From contig NZ_JAEMUI010000010.1 in NCBI RefSeq assembly GCF_016461715.1, positions 94,409-158,408 on the forward strand: a stretch of DNA of 64,000 nucleotides, in the 5' to 3' direction. This DNA is from Marinomonas spartinae. Its GTDB lineage: Bacteria > Pseudomonadota > Gammaproteobacteria > Pseudomonadales > Marinomonadaceae. Below, piece by piece: positions 48,442-57,373 of the stretch (positions are counted from its first letter, which is position 1; each line of letters opens with the position of its first letter). A model generated the notes under the pieces. The model ran no database searches, was not told where the DNA came from, and saw only the letters and a program-made list of their open reading frames with translations. The position numbers and the translations under genes are program-made.

Positions 48442-49407
48442 ATGAGTAATAAATCTGTTACGATTCATGAATTAGCCAGTTTAGCTGGTGTTTCTATAGC
48501 ATCGGTAAGTCGAGCATTAAATGGAAAACCTGGCATTAGTGAAGCTCTTCGTTCGCGAATTCTATCTCTGAGTGAAGAGATTAATTACAAACCGAATGTT
48601 ATGGCTCGTCAGCTGATCTCTGGAAAAACGCCAGTTGTGGCATTATGTATGCCCCCTTCTCCTTATGAATTTTCTGATAGGCCTTATTTTGTTCATCTTT
48701 ATCAAGCACTAACCTTATATCTGCATCGAAAGGGTTTAGTGCCAGTTTTATTTGCTTACGAAAATATTGAGGACGTGTTTTCGCAGGCAAGTTCTGCGAT
48801 TTTATTGGGCGCTACTGAGGATGATCGTCCTGAAATTTTTGAACGCCAAAAGTTCCCCTATGTGACGTTAGAAACCGGGGTGGGTGCTTCTGTTGTGACT
48901 GATGAGGCAAATGGCGTGTATAAGTTGACACACTATTTGTTTAAAAAAGGTCGGAAAAAGATGCTTTTTTTAGGGGAAAATATCGATATTTCGACAAGCC
49001 AAGCGCGATTACGTGGCTACCGAAAAGCGATTGGAGAATTAGGGCTTGAAGAAAACTTTGATAATGTGTCTCGTCAAGTTAGCTCTTCTTTAAGTGCTTA
49101 CCGTCAGATGATTGCGCATTTTCAATCATCTGAGCCTTTCCCTTATGACACTGTTATTTGCGCAAATGATGAATTAGCGGTTGGTGTTATTCAAGCTGCA
49201 GAGGATGCTGGGTACAAAGTTCCTGAGGATATCTCTGTAACGGGCTTTGATGACCTTCCACGATTCTCAAACAAGATTACAACGATCCATCAAGATATTC
49301 CCAAAATTGCAGAGGCGGCTGTCGATTTGCTATCAGAGCAATTAGATGGGTTGCCTCCGCGTGTCGTTGAAGTAATGACGCGTCTCGTTAGCCGAGAAAG
49401 TGCTTAG
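48442..49407 (+). CDS. LacI-family sugar-responsive repressor (ThuR-like)
   Basis: A 321-residue repressor with an N-terminal HTH (VTIHELASLAGVSIASVSRALNGKPGISEALRSRIL, shown in shortened form) and hinge (MARQLISGKTP), then a periplasmic-binding-like domain. CANDELAVGVIQAAEDAGYKVPEDISVTGFDD is the standard C-terminal signature. It is placed between the ABC operon and thuAB, both of which carry AGTAAACGTTTACT, so it likely regulates the whole locus. Confidence 0.93.
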   Translation: MSNKSVTIHELASLAGVSIASVSRALNGKPGISEALRSRILSLSEEINYKPNVMARQLISGKTPVVALCMPPSPYEFSDRPYFVHLYQALTLYLHRKGLVPVLFAYENIEDVFSQASSAILLGATEDDRPEIFERQKFPYVTLETGVGASVVTDEANGVYKLTHYLFKKGRKKMLFLGENIDISTSQARLRGYRKAIGELGLEENFDNVSRQVSSSLSAYRQMIAHFQSSEPFPYDTVICANDELAVGVIQAAEDAGYKVPEDISVTGFDDLPRFSNKITTIHQDIPKIAEAAVDLLSEQLDGLPPRVVEVMTRLVSRESA

Positions 49408-49492
49408 CTTTCTTGTAGCCCCTCTCCTTCCTTTCTAATCTTCCCTTGGTGCTCTTCGTAAATTTTTTGCTAAAAGGGCTTTTATTTTTTTG

Positions 49493-49528
49493 AGTAAACG
49501 TTTAACTTCTATAAAGTAAACGTTTACT
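49493..49528. promoter_or_regulatory. Two LacI-type operators upstream of thuA
   Basis: AGTAAACGTTTAACT (49493-49507, imperfect) and AGTAAACGTTTACT (49515-49528, perfect) lie just before the thuA ribosome site (GAGGAG at 49562). They match the operators of the ABC operon. Confidence 0.85.
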
Positions 49529-49573
49529 ATGTTTGTTTTCCATTATCAAAAAAATAATATCGAGGAGAAAAAA

Positions 49574-50353
49574 ATGGCAATCAAAGTGACTGTATGGGGT
49601 GAAAACGTCCATGAAAAAACCAATGAAGTGGTCACCCGTATTTACCCAGATGGTATGCATAACTGTATCGCTGCAGGCTTGAATGAAGATCGGGATATTG
49701 AAGCATCGAGTGTTACTTTGCAGGATAAAGAGCATGGTCTTAGCGAAGAAAAATTAGAAAACACAGATGTTTTGATTTGGTGGGGGCATGCTGCCCATGG
49801 TGACGTTGCCGATAAGATTGTGGATCGTGTTCAGAAGCGAGTGCTCGAAGGAATGGGCTTATTAGTTCTACACTCTGGTCATTATGCCAAAATTTTTAAA
49901 CGTTTAATGGGGACAACCTGCTCCCTAAAATGGCGTGAAGCTGGTGAACGTGAACGACTCTGGGTGGTTAATCCGGGGCACCCGATTGTTCAAGGTGTAG
50001 GTGATTGTATTGAATTACCTCACACAGAAATGTATGGCGAACCCTTCGCTGTTCCAAACCCTGATGAAGTGATTTTTATCAGTGCGTTTGAAGGAGGAGA
50101 AGTATTCCGTTCAGGTCTTGTCTATCGTCGTGGTAATGGAAAAATCTTCTATTTCCGTCCGGGCCATGAAACCTATCCAATTTACTATGATGAGAAGGTG
50201 AAACGCGTTCTAAAAAATGCGGTGAAATGGTCACAGCCTGAGGGTCGCCGTTGGATCGACTCATGTCCTTGTGTCCCTGTTGATCAAGCTCCAAACCCTA
50301 TTGAAGTGAAAGGAGAAGGTTTGCATAAACCTGGTGAAGAGGGCTTCAAATAA
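49574..50353 (+). CDS. thuA: ThuA-like trehalose utilization protein
   Basis: A 259-residue glutamine amidotransferase-like protein of the ThuA family. [39 protein letters not shown] and [22 protein letters not shown] are characteristic. In rhizobia ThuA works with ThuB in 3-keto-disaccharide degradation. ATG 49574 is preceded by GAGGAG; a frame to 49529 would start inside an operator. TAA overlaps the next ATG by one base. Confidence 0.93.
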   Translation: MAIKVTVWGENVHEKTNEVVTRIYPDGMHNCIAAGLNEDRDIEASSVTLQDKEHGLSEEKLENTDVLIWWGHAAHGDVADKIVDRVQKRVLEGMGLLVLHSGHYAKIFKRLMGTTCSLKWREAGERERLWVVNPGHPIVQGVGDCIELPHTEMYGEPFAVPNPDEVIFISAFEGGEVFRSGLVYRRGNGKIFYFRPGHETYPIYYDEKVKRVLKNAVKWSQPEGRRWIDSCPCVPVDQAPNPIEVKGEGLHKPGEEGFK

Positions 50354-51402
50354 TGATTCGCATCGGCATTATTGGGACTGGCGGTATGGCGCGAGTTCAC
50401 GTAGAAGAGTTTTCTAAAATTGCCAGTTGCGAAGTGGTCGCCGCGTGCGATCTAAATGCTTCGCGCCTTACAAACTTTGTTGAAGCTCATAATATTCCTT
50501 ATGCTTTTGGGTCGGTAGAAGCGCTACTAAGCAGCGGCCAGGTGGACGCAGTCTCTATTGTGACACCGGATCCATTTCATAAAAGTATCTCAATACAGGC
50601 CCTAGAAGCGGGCATGCATGTGCTATGTGAAAAGCCGTTAGCACTTAATGCATTGGATGCCCAAGAAATGACGGATGTTGCGCACCGTGCTAAGCGCATT
50701 AATATGGTCAATTTGAGTTATCGAAATGCGCATTCCTTACAAAAAGCACGAGAACTTATTGCCGCAGGACGCATTGGTAATATCCGCCACGTAGAAGCCA
50801 GCTATCTACAGAGTTGGTTGGTTTCTCCAAAATGGGGTGATTGGAAAACGGAGGACGCTTGGCTATGGCGATTATCAAGTGCACATGGCAGTAAAGGGGT
50901 TCTAGGAGATGTTGGTGTTCACATCCTCGACTTTGTCCGTTTCCCTGTCGGTGATTTTGCTAGTGTGAATTGCAGCTTAACCACATTCGATAAAGCTGAA
51001 AATAATCAGATTGCTGAATATCACCTTGACGCCAACGACAGTGCTTTGATCACGGCTCGAATGAACAATGGAGCCATGGCGTCCATTCATGCCTCCCGCT
51101 GGGCAACTGGGCACCTTAATGATTTGCGCTTAGTGATTCATGGTGACAAAGGCGCAGTGAAAGTCTCGCTAAAATTAGACCAAGAATGGGATCGTTTGGA
51201 AGTGTGCTTAGATGATGACGTTATTGATTGTGTGTGGAAAGAACTTAAATGTGACCACACACCGAATATATATCAGCGTTTTATTCAAAGTATTCTGTCT
51301 GGCGTACAGGACCAGCCTGACTTCGAAGCAGGATTGCAGGTACAACGCGTGCTGGATGCCTGCGAACAATCAGATCAGTCAGGTCAGACGGTACTGCTTT
51401 AG
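50353..51402 (+). CDS. thuB: Gfo/Idh/MocA-family oxidoreductase (ThuB-like)
   Basis: A 349-residue NAD(P)-dependent sugar oxidoreductase with the Rossmann motif IGIIGTGGMARVHVEE, the EKPLALN motif and GDVGVHILDFVRF. By analogy with rhizobial thuAB, it would oxidise or reduce the 3-position of a disaccharide. It overlaps thuA by one base. Confidence 0.88.
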   Translation: MIRIGIIGTGGMARVHVEEFSKIASCEVVAACDLNASRLTNFVEAHNIPYAFGSVEALLSSGQVDAVSIVTPDPFHKSISIQALEAGMHVLCEKPLALNALDAQEMTDVAHRAKRINMVNLSYRNAHSLQKARELIAAGRIGNIRHVEASYLQSWLVSPKWGDWKTEDAWLWRLSSAHGSKGVLGDVGVHILDFVRFPVGDFASVNCSLTTFDKAENNQIAEYHLDANDSALITARMNNGAMASIHASRWATGHLNDLRLVIHGDKGAVKVSLKLDQEWDRLEVCLDDDVIDCVWKELKCDHTPNIYQRFIQSILSGVQDQPDFEAGLQVQRVLDACEQSDQSGQTVLL

Positions 51403-51428
51403 ATTGAGTCACTTTAGGAGACAGTGGG

Positions 51429-52535
51429 ATGGCGATATTACGATGGGGAATGGTGGGCGGTGGAGAGGGAGCCTTTATTGGTGATGTTCACCGTATGGCC
51501 GCCCGTTTGGATGGAGGCTACCAGCTTGTCGCTGGTTGCTTTTCTTCCAGTCCTGAAAAAACAAATTTATCGGCGAAAGCGCTAGGAGTGGAAGTAGACC
51601 GCGCCTACTCTGACTTTAATACCATGGCTGAGGTGGAAAGCCAGCGAGAAGATGGCATTCAAGTGGTGAGTATTGTTACACCTAATTTTTTGCATTATGA
51701 CAATGTTAAGGCTTTTTTAGACCGCAGAATTGCTGTGATTTGTGAAAAACCACTTACAGTTTCATTGCTCCAAGCTCAAGAATTACAGACTTTGGCAAAG
51801 AAGCAAAATACCTTTCTTGCTGTAACCTATAACTATGTTGAAAACCCGATGGTTAAGGTGGCACGAGAATTGGTCAAAAAGGGAGAGTTAGGTGAGTTGT
51901 TAATGGTCGATGCTTACTACCTACAAGATTGGTTGGCATTAGATATTGAAAGTACCGGTCAAAAACAAGCGGCTTGGCGTACTGATCCAGCCAAGACAGG
52001 GCGTGCTGGATGCCTAGGAGATATTGGTATTCATGCATATAACTTGCTGAGTTACTTGATTGGTTATTCTGCATCAAGGGTTAATGCAAGTTTGACTAGT
52101 TTTGTGGCGGGTAGACGTGTGGATGACCATGCGGATATTCAACTAGGCTACAAGGACAATATTCTGCAAGGTCGGATATTGGCTTCACAAGTGATGACGG
52201 GCCATGAAAATGATCTGGGCTTTCGTTTGACGGGGCGTAAAGCAACCCTTGAGTGGCGGCAAGAAACACCTAATGAGCTTTGGTTTAAACCACTTGGCGC
52301 ACCGGCTCAACGTATGACTCGAAATGGTGCAGGTTATCCTGAATCGTTAAATGCTGTGTGCTATGTCCCCGCAGGCCATCCAGAAGGATATTTAGAAGCC
52401 TTTGCAAATGTCTATCAGAATATACGGATGGCTTTATTGGAGAAGGAACTTTCATATTATCCTAATATTGACCAGGCAGTTAAGGATATGGAGTTTGTAG
52501 AGGCGTGTTTACAATCGAACGATCAAGGTCATTGA
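51429..52535 (+). CDS. Second Gfo/Idh/MocA-family oxidoreductase
   Basis: A 368-residue oxidoreductase with the Rossmann motif WGMVGGGEGAFIGDVHRMAA, CEKPLTV and GDIGIHAYNLLSYL. It differs clearly from the preceding paralogue and lies 26 bases after it in the same operon. The pair could carry out successive redox steps on a 3-keto sugar. Confidence 0.88.
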   Translation: MAILRWGMVGGGEGAFIGDVHRMAARLDGGYQLVAGCFSSSPEKTNLSAKALGVEVDRAYSDFNTMAEVESQREDGIQVVSIVTPNFLHYDNVKAFLDRRIAVICEKPLTVSLLQAQELQTLAKKQNTFLAVTYNYVENPMVKVARELVKKGELGELLMVDAYYLQDWLALDIESTGQKQAAWRTDPAKTGRAGCLGDIGIHAYNLLSYLIGYSASRVNASLTSFVAGRRVDDHADIQLGYKDNILQGRILASQVMTGHENDLGFRLTGRKATLEWRQETPNELWFKPLGAPAQRMTRNGAGYPESLNAVCYVPAGHPEGYLEAFANVYQNIRMALLEKELSYYPNIDQAVKDMEFVEACLQSNDQGH

Positions 52536-52558
52536 TGCGCTGTGGAATACAGTGTCTA

Positions 52559-52595
52559 GGAGATAAGAATAGTCAGTTTTACTCTTCTTATCTCC
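52559..52595. terminator. Hairpin between convergent sugar and MNIO operons
   Basis: GGAGATAAGA (52559-52568) and TCTTATCTCC (52586-52595) form a perfect ten-base stem with a 17-base loop. T-runs are weak. It probably separates the two convergent operons. Confidence 0.55.
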
Positions 52596-52616
52596 ATGTT
52601 TCACTTAAAATATTTT

Positions 52617-53390
52617 TCAAAGTTTATCCTGTTTGGCTGCTAATATACCTAACTCGATCCAGGACGCCTTGATAGTGGAGAGAGACGTTGTTTCTACTTC
52701 CTTGACGGCTTCCTTCCAGCTATATCCGTCATTTAGCGTTTTTACTAATGCGATTTCGATGGGGTTGTGAAGATCGAGGACTCCTATTTTATAGCGGTGT
52801 CGGTAGACAAGACAGGTTTCTGGTTGCGGTAAAGGTATATCGACTTTGGGGTTATGTTTTAGATTGTTAAAGAATTGATTAATAGGATATTGGTGTTCGC
52901 ATAAGTGGCTAACGGGGTTGATGACGAGTTGTTCTTCAGGCACGTGGACAGTGGCTTCTGTGTAGTCGTCAGTAATAGGCTGATCAAATAACACTGTCAG
53001 TAGATATTCAAATTGTGCTAACTCGATAATAAAAGAAGGCCAATCCTCCTCTTCTTCTATGTCGGTCGGTCTAGTGGTTAATAAGTATTCGGCAAATCGT
53101 TCACCTAGGTTGTTCAATGTGTAGCTATTTGAGGGATAGGTTCGTAGGTATTCCGAACAAAATAGATGAAATAGCGGTGCGCCAAGAGCGAGTTTTAATC
53201 CCCCAAACTGGGCCGCCATACATTGCTCTAATCTTGCCGTATAGCTGTGTTGATAGATGGCAAGATGCTGTGAGGCTGTTAAAGCGGGGGAAGCTTCAAT
53301 GAAATGAGTAAAGGCCTGAGAGGACTGAGCAGGGTCGAGTAGAGCCTTCAAGAAGGCATTTTGAAAGGTTTTAAGCGTATCATCTTGCAT
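52617..53390 (-). CDS. DUF2063-family MNIO partner protein (BufC/HvfC-like)
   Basis: A 257-residue protein of the DUF2063 family, whose members accompany DUF692 oxidases and are thought to bind the precursor peptide. The N-terminal helical domain (FQNAFLKALLDP; LAIYQHSYTARLEQCMAAQFGGLKLALG, shown in part) is typical. The C-terminal half is more divergent and ends in a helical tail. It follows the DUF692 gene by 12 bases and is last in the operon. A role as recognition partner is inferred from the family. Confidence 0.88.
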   Translation of the reverse strand: MQDDTLKTFQNAFLKALLDPAQSSQAFTHFIEASPALTASQHLAIYQHSYTARLEQCMAAQFGGLKLALGAPLFHLFCSEYLRTYPSNSYTLNNLGERFAEYLLTTRPTDIEEEEDWPSFIIELAQFEYLLTVLFDQPITDDYTEATVHVPEEQLVINPVSHLCEHQYPINQFFNNLKHNPKVDIPLPQPETCLVYRHRYKIGVLDLHNPIEIALVKTLNDGYSWKEAVKEVETTSLSTIKASWIELGILAAKQDKL

Positions 53391-53402
53391 CGGTCACTCT
53401 AC

Positions 53403-54371
53403 TTATTTTCTAGTATTACTGACTAAAAAGTCGATTGGAGTAGCAATTGGTTGGTCGACTAAATGAGGGACGGTTGTGTTGCTGCGCTTAACATGACCGT
53501 CCACGAGAACGTGTTTGGCTTGGTGGAGCTCTTCAAGATAGTCTGAAAAATGGGGAATATTGCCATCCCATTCTAGACAGGTTGCCACGCCCCCTGTTTG
53601 TTGCCAAGCATATTGAAACAGCGGCCAAACTTCTTCCGAGACCTGTCTGTCATGGGTATCAATAATGTAGTTGCCACAATGTTGATGCCCTGCCAGATGC
53701 ATTTGCCTGACTGCAGAAAACTCCAACCCTCTAAGATACGTCATAGGGTCAAACTGATTATTAAATGCTGAGACGTAAACGTTATTCACATCAAGTAGCA
53801 TTTCGCATTGGGTACGACGAAACAGCTCGTTAAAAAACTCCCATTCTGGGATGACCGAATGTTTAAAATGCATATAGGTACTGGGATTTTCCACGACAAG
53901 GGGGCGTTTTAGAAAATCTTGGACTTGCAGGATTCGCTCACACACATGCTGTAATGACTCTTCTGTTAAGGGCAAGGGTAGCAAGTCGTGTGAGTTGATA
54001 TTTAATACACCTGTCCAGCACAAGTGATCGCTAATCCACAATGGTTGGATATCGTCCGCGAGTTTCTTTAGATGCTGCAAATATTGCCAGTCAAGAGGAT
54101 CCGTGCTGCCAATGGATAAGGACACGCCATGCATCACGATCGGATAGTGCTGCGCTATTTGATTGAGAATATGGCGAGGTCGGCCGCCAGAATCCATAAA
54201 GTTCTCTGATATGATTTCAAACCAAGCCACATCGGGTTGGTGTTGCAAGATCTCATGGAAATGTTGGCTGCGTAAGCCTAACCCCAACAGGTTTTGGATG
54301 TCGAGCTCACTTTGAGGGTGAGCTCCAGAACCCGCTAAGCTTACATTTTTCATAAGCGGATGATTGGTCAT
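53403..54371 (-). CDS. DUF692 multinuclear non-heme iron oxidase (MNIO, BufB/HvfB-like)
   Basis: A 322-residue TIM-barrel oxidase. Family members such as MbnB and TglH use two or three irons to modify peptide cysteines. The ligand set is complete: His81 (MHGVSLS), His116 (SDHLCW), Glu161 (ENPSTY), Asp194 with Asn196-Asn197 (LLDVNNVYV), His225-His229-His231 region (HLAGHQHCGNY), Asp238-His240 (IDTHDR) and Glu267 (CLEWD). It lies six bases after the Cys-rich gene and before the DUF2063 gene. It is predicted to act on the Cys-rich protein. Confidence 0.93.
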   Translation of the reverse strand: MTNHPLMKNVSLAGSGAHPQSELDIQNLLGLGLRSQHFHEILQHQPDVAWFEIISENFMDSGGRPRHILNQIAQHYPIVMHGVSLSIGSTDPLDWQYLQHLKKLADDIQPLWISDHLCWTGVLNINSHDLLPLPLTEESLQHVCERILQVQDFLKRPLVVENPSTYMHFKHSVIPEWEFFNELFRRTQCEMLLDVNNVYVSAFNNQFDPMTYLRGLEFSAVRQMHLAGHQHCGNYIIDTHDRQVSEEVWPLFQYAWQQTGGVATCLEWDGNIPHFSDYLEELHQAKHVLVDGHVKRSNTTVPHLVDQPIATPIDFLVSNTRK

Positions 54372-54377
54372 GTCGTT

Positions 54378-55010
54378 TTAATCCTTGTCCTTTTCGCAAT
54401 GACACTCTTCTAGGGTATACTTTAATTCGGCTCGGCTTTTGTCGATCATTTCTTGGGCATTGGCTGCTGGATCGTTAAAGCCAAAAGAGCAATATTTGTC
54501 CCCAGAGTTCCCGCAAGAGTCATAACCCCCATCGAGAGTTTGTAACCACTTTTGTGGCGGACCATTTTTGTATGGGGATGGGCTGACGTTGCGTTTGGCT
54601 TTTTCCATACGTTGTTCAAACAGTTCTCTTGCTAAAAGCCAAACACTTTTGCCAGTGTTTGCTCCCATTGTGCTAATGCGTTCGGCTTGAATCGGTGTTG
54701 CACAGCTACCTTGGAAGGCGCAGTCATTTTCCCCTGGACGACATTGTTCTGCGGCATCGCCATAGAGTCCGCATCCGCCCTGCCCGCGACAGTTATTGAG
54801 CGTATGGCAAACATGCTGCTGAGTCGCACAATAGCCCATTCCGGCACAATCATTGGTGCCAAATCGATCGTGTCCTTTGCAGGCGTTTAATCCCATACAA
54901 GCATGAAGCTCCTTTGGGGCTGGTGTTTGATCGGTTGGTTTTGTAGGGTTGGGTGCTGAGCCACAGCCGTTGCTTGGTGTGCTGCCACAGCCATTTTGAT
55001 TTGCTGACAT
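54378..55010 (-). CDS. Cys-rich protein with repeated N-x-C-x-G-x-G-x-C units, candidate MNIO substrate
   Basis: A 210-residue protein with 16 cysteines. The N-terminal 35 residues are low in complexity (GCGSTPSNGCGSAPNP). Cysteines at 38/44, 55/61, 68/74/80 and 97/103 are in Cys-x5-Cys spacing, with units such as NDCAGMGYC, NNCRGQGGC and NDCAFQGSC. A helical stretch (VWLLARELFEQRMEKAK) follows, then a C-terminal part with DSCGNSGDKYC and an EECHCEKDKD end. No signal peptide is seen. GAGGAG lies eight bases before the ATG. It lies six bases before the MNIO gene and is its likely substrate. Confidence 0.85.
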   Translation of the reverse strand: MSANQNGCGSTPSNGCGSAPNPTKPTDQTPAPKELHACMGLNACKGHDRFGTNDCAGMGYCATQQHVCHTLNNCRGQGGCGLYGDAAEQCRPGENDCAFQGSCATPIQAERISTMGANTGKSVWLLARELFEQRMEKAKRNVSPSPYKNGPPQKWLQTLDGGYDSCGNSGDKYCSFGFNDPAANAQEMIDKSRAELKYTLEECHCEKDKD

Positions 55011-55044
55011 GTAATTTTCTCCTCAATCTATTTAATCGATTTGG

Positions 55045-56484
55045 TTAAGCTAAAATGGCCTGTTCAGACTTGGCTAAGTAGCCTTCTAAGGGAACATTGG
55101 GTAGATCGTAGATGCGATCTTTCAGGTACGAAATATTGGGATAGGCGCTAGCGGCAATATTAAACAAGTCAATAATCTGTGCCTTTGGAGAGCTGGACGC
55201 ACTGAAAACGTAGTTTTCAAAGGTGGGGGCTGCTTGGTATTGCAGGCCATCTTTGCCAATATAATTCATATTGGGCAGCTCGCCACACAGAGAGCCCAAA
55301 ATCCACATCATGGATTTGTGAATACCAAACATGAAAATCTCATATTGGGTGTTTTGCTCAGCACTATAACAAGCCTCAGTCATGACATAGAGGTAGCTAC
55401 TGACAGCATTGGTCAAGTTGGAAACTTTTTGAATGATGTCTGGGTAATCTGCAGTGTTGGGGTTGGTTTCGAAATTATTGATGAAGAGCGTTTTTGGGTC
55501 GAAGTCGTCACCAAGATAGTGTTTGAACTCATCATCGAGTTGCTGCATTTCACACCAAAGTTGATTGAATTTATCGAAGTGGGCCAACTCGCTGCGTTTC
55601 TTATCATCATAAGCACCTTCACCAAAGCGCTGACAATCCACGCAATCTTTGCCTCCGACGACTTTGAAGCCAGGACCATGATGCCCCTCGCCTTGTTCTA
55701 CAATTTCATTTAATGCCTTTAATGCCGATGCTTGATCGATAACGTGAATGAGGTCGCCACTGTCCTCGGCATTTTCAAATTTTGGCTTGTGCTCTTTATT
55801 GTAATACAGAGTATCAATATCGTTTTGGGCGTAGTAGCCCATTTTGGGAACCAATTGTGGGCGTCTAGAATCATAGCTTTCTGCCCCTTTAAAGTATTTT
55901 TTAATACAATCTTCGATAAAACCGTAAAACTGTCCAATCGTCGTGTAAGGAAGAGGGCTGCCCTTTTTATCCGCCTCTAATAGCTTGTTAGGGCTTTCTA
56001 TTTGCATAAAGGTATACAGTTGGTCAAAGCTCAATTTCGCGCGATTAATAGGAAAGCTGGGTTCGTGGCCTGGTAAATAAGCGGGCCAAACGGGAGGGAC
56101 TTTATTGACTAATTGAGGTTTGCCTGCGAGTGCTTGTTTCACGTTGGAAGAAAGAGACATGTGTAGCATCTCTTCAATAACGACGCTCAGGATGGAGGCG
56201 CCCGCTTTATTGGCAAAAACCATTATTTTTGCAGAAAGTTCCTTGGCGATGGTGTCGACTTCTTGCTGCGTATAGAGCACTCCTGGTTTCTTCTCTTTGC
56301 TTAGCAACTGCGTCTTAATGATTTGACCAATATGGTTTTGGTCGGGGGTTCGGTTTATGGAGTAATAGGTAAAGAGATAGACAGGGATGGTGGCGATCTC
56401 AATCTCAATGGCTTGTTGCATTGCTTCAGAAAAATTCTCAGGGGTGACCTCGGTTGGCTGTGAGGCTAAAAATTTAGAAAGCAT
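55045..56484 (-). CDS. Ferritin-like (iminophenyl-pyruvate dimer synthase-type) protein
   Basis: A 479-residue protein with an N-terminal ferritin-like domain. EIEIATIPVYLF carries Glu27/Glu29, and VIEEMLHMS carries Glu104/Glu105 and His108, a di-iron or related metal site. Family members include the ferritin-like parts of VioB and StaD/RebD, which couple amino acid-derived imines. A Cys pair (GGKDCVDCQRFG) occurs mid-protein. ATG 56484 is preceded by AGGAAAC; a start at 56505 is possible. It heads the four-gene MNIO operon, 34 bases before the Cys-rich gene. Its reaction here is unknown. Confidence 0.82.
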   Translation of the reverse strand: MLSKFLASQPTEVTPENFSEAMQQAIEIEIATIPVYLFTYYSINRTPDQNHIGQIIKTQLLSKEKKPGVLYTQQEVDTIAKELSAKIMVFANKAGASILSVVIEEMLHMSLSSNVKQALAGKPQLVNKVPPVWPAYLPGHEPSFPINRAKLSFDQLYTFMQIESPNKLLEADKKGSPLPYTTIGQFYGFIEDCIKKYFKGAESYDSRRPQLVPKMGYYAQNDIDTLYYNKEHKPKFENAEDSGDLIHVIDQASALKALNEIVEQGEGHHGPGFKVVGGKDCVDCQRFGEGAYDDKKRSELAHFDKFNQLWCEMQQLDDEFKHYLGDDFDPKTLFINNFETNPNTADYPDIIQKVSNLTNAVSSYLYVMTEACYSAEQNTQYEIFMFGIHKSMMWILGSLCGELPNMNYIGKDGLQYQAAPTFENYVFSASSSPKAQIIDLFNIAASAYPNISYLKDRIYDLPNVPLEGYLAKSEQAILA

Positions 56485-56546
56485 AATCTCTGTTTCCTTT
56501 GTCATAGGGCTATGTCGGTTTAACCTTGGAACAAAGTAATCTCTAG

Positions 56547-56576
56547 AGACGCCGCCGTCGATTACACGGTGTTACA
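56547..56576 (-). promoter_or_regulatory. Possible ECF-type promoter of the MNIO operon
   Basis: On the minus strand, TGTAACA, 16 bases and GGCGTCT resemble an extracytoplasmic-function sigma promoter. Inverted GTAATC and GATTAC elements (56536-56541, 56560-56565) overlap it. This is a visual suggestion only. Confidence 0.25.
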
Positions 56577-56661
56577 CTAAGAGAAATAAATGCTATTTCA
56601 GACCGCCAGCGATCTGTTGATGCTATCGTCAGGAATTAGGTAGGAAGAAAGGAGAAGAGAC

Positions 56662-57273
56662 CTAGCCTTTCACTAGGTCGCTGTCGTCTTCTTTTTGGAA
56701 GCCGCTGTTGAGGCGATTGACGATGCGCTCTTGAGCGCGTTTTAAAAAGTCATTTTGCAGTGGTTGGGTAAACGAACGCGCAATCGCAACGGTACCCACC
56801 AGTGATACCACCGTTTCTTCTGCCAGTGTTTCCGCATCTTGGCTGCCGCGTTTTTTGAGAATGCCTGCAAGGCGCTCAACAAGACTATCGAAACAGGCTT
56901 GATAGGCTTGGCGCACCTTTTCTTCCGTGTGAGCAGCATCAGTAACAAGAAACTCCAGTGGTGATGGATGCTCCTTGTCATTTCGGCTCCAGCTAAGATA
57001 GCGGGTGACCATGGCTTTTAGATGGGTTTCTTTGCCTTCGGTTTGCTTGTCATCCCGAGCCCAAAAGGCGTGTGAGGCAGCGAATTGCATGGCCGCTTCA
57101 TAGAGACTGCTCTTTCCAGAAAAATGCGCGTAAAAAGCGCCATGGGTCATGTTGGCTTGCTTCATGATCTGATGCAGTGTGACGCGATCAAATCCGTGGG
57201 CGCAAAACAGCTTTGCCGCCGATTGGAGAATTCTCTGTCGTGTCTTTTCTTTATGCTTTGGGCTGTATGGCAT
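56662..57273 (-). CDS. TetR-family transcriptional regulator
   Basis: A 203-residue repressor with an N-terminal HTH (TRQRILQSAAKLFCAHGFDRVTLHQIMKQANMTHGAFYAHF, shown in shortened form) and a helical ligand domain. ATG 57273 is preceded by GGAGAC; the frame extends to 57303 without a ribosome site. It is divergent from a fabF-like gene and probably controls it through the inverted repeat at 57374-57404. Confidence 0.9.
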   Translation of the reverse strand: MPYSPKHKEKTRQRILQSAAKLFCAHGFDRVTLHQIMKQANMTHGAFYAHFSGKSSLYEAAMQFAASHAFWARDDKQTEGKETHLKAMVTRYLSWSRNDKEHPSPLEFLVTDAAHTEEKVRQAYQACFDSLVERLAGILKKRGSQDAETLAEETVVSLVGTVAIARSFTQPLQNDFLKRAQERIVNRLNSGFQKEDDSDLVKG

Positions 57274-57373
57274 ATTTAGTCTCCTAAATATTATCTTGAT
57301 CATATATAACGCTACTTTAGCATGAAGACTTTCTTCTCGTCGAAATCATTTGCGAGATTGTTATTTGTTTTCT

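Noticed and set aside
49529..49573. Upstream ATG for ThuA
   Set aside because: It abuts the operator and lacks a ribosome site, while GAGGAG precedes ATG 49574.
52597..52612. Another parS-like sequence, TGTTTCACTTAAAATA
   Set aside because: Only one half-site matches; it could be chance in an AT-rich stretch.
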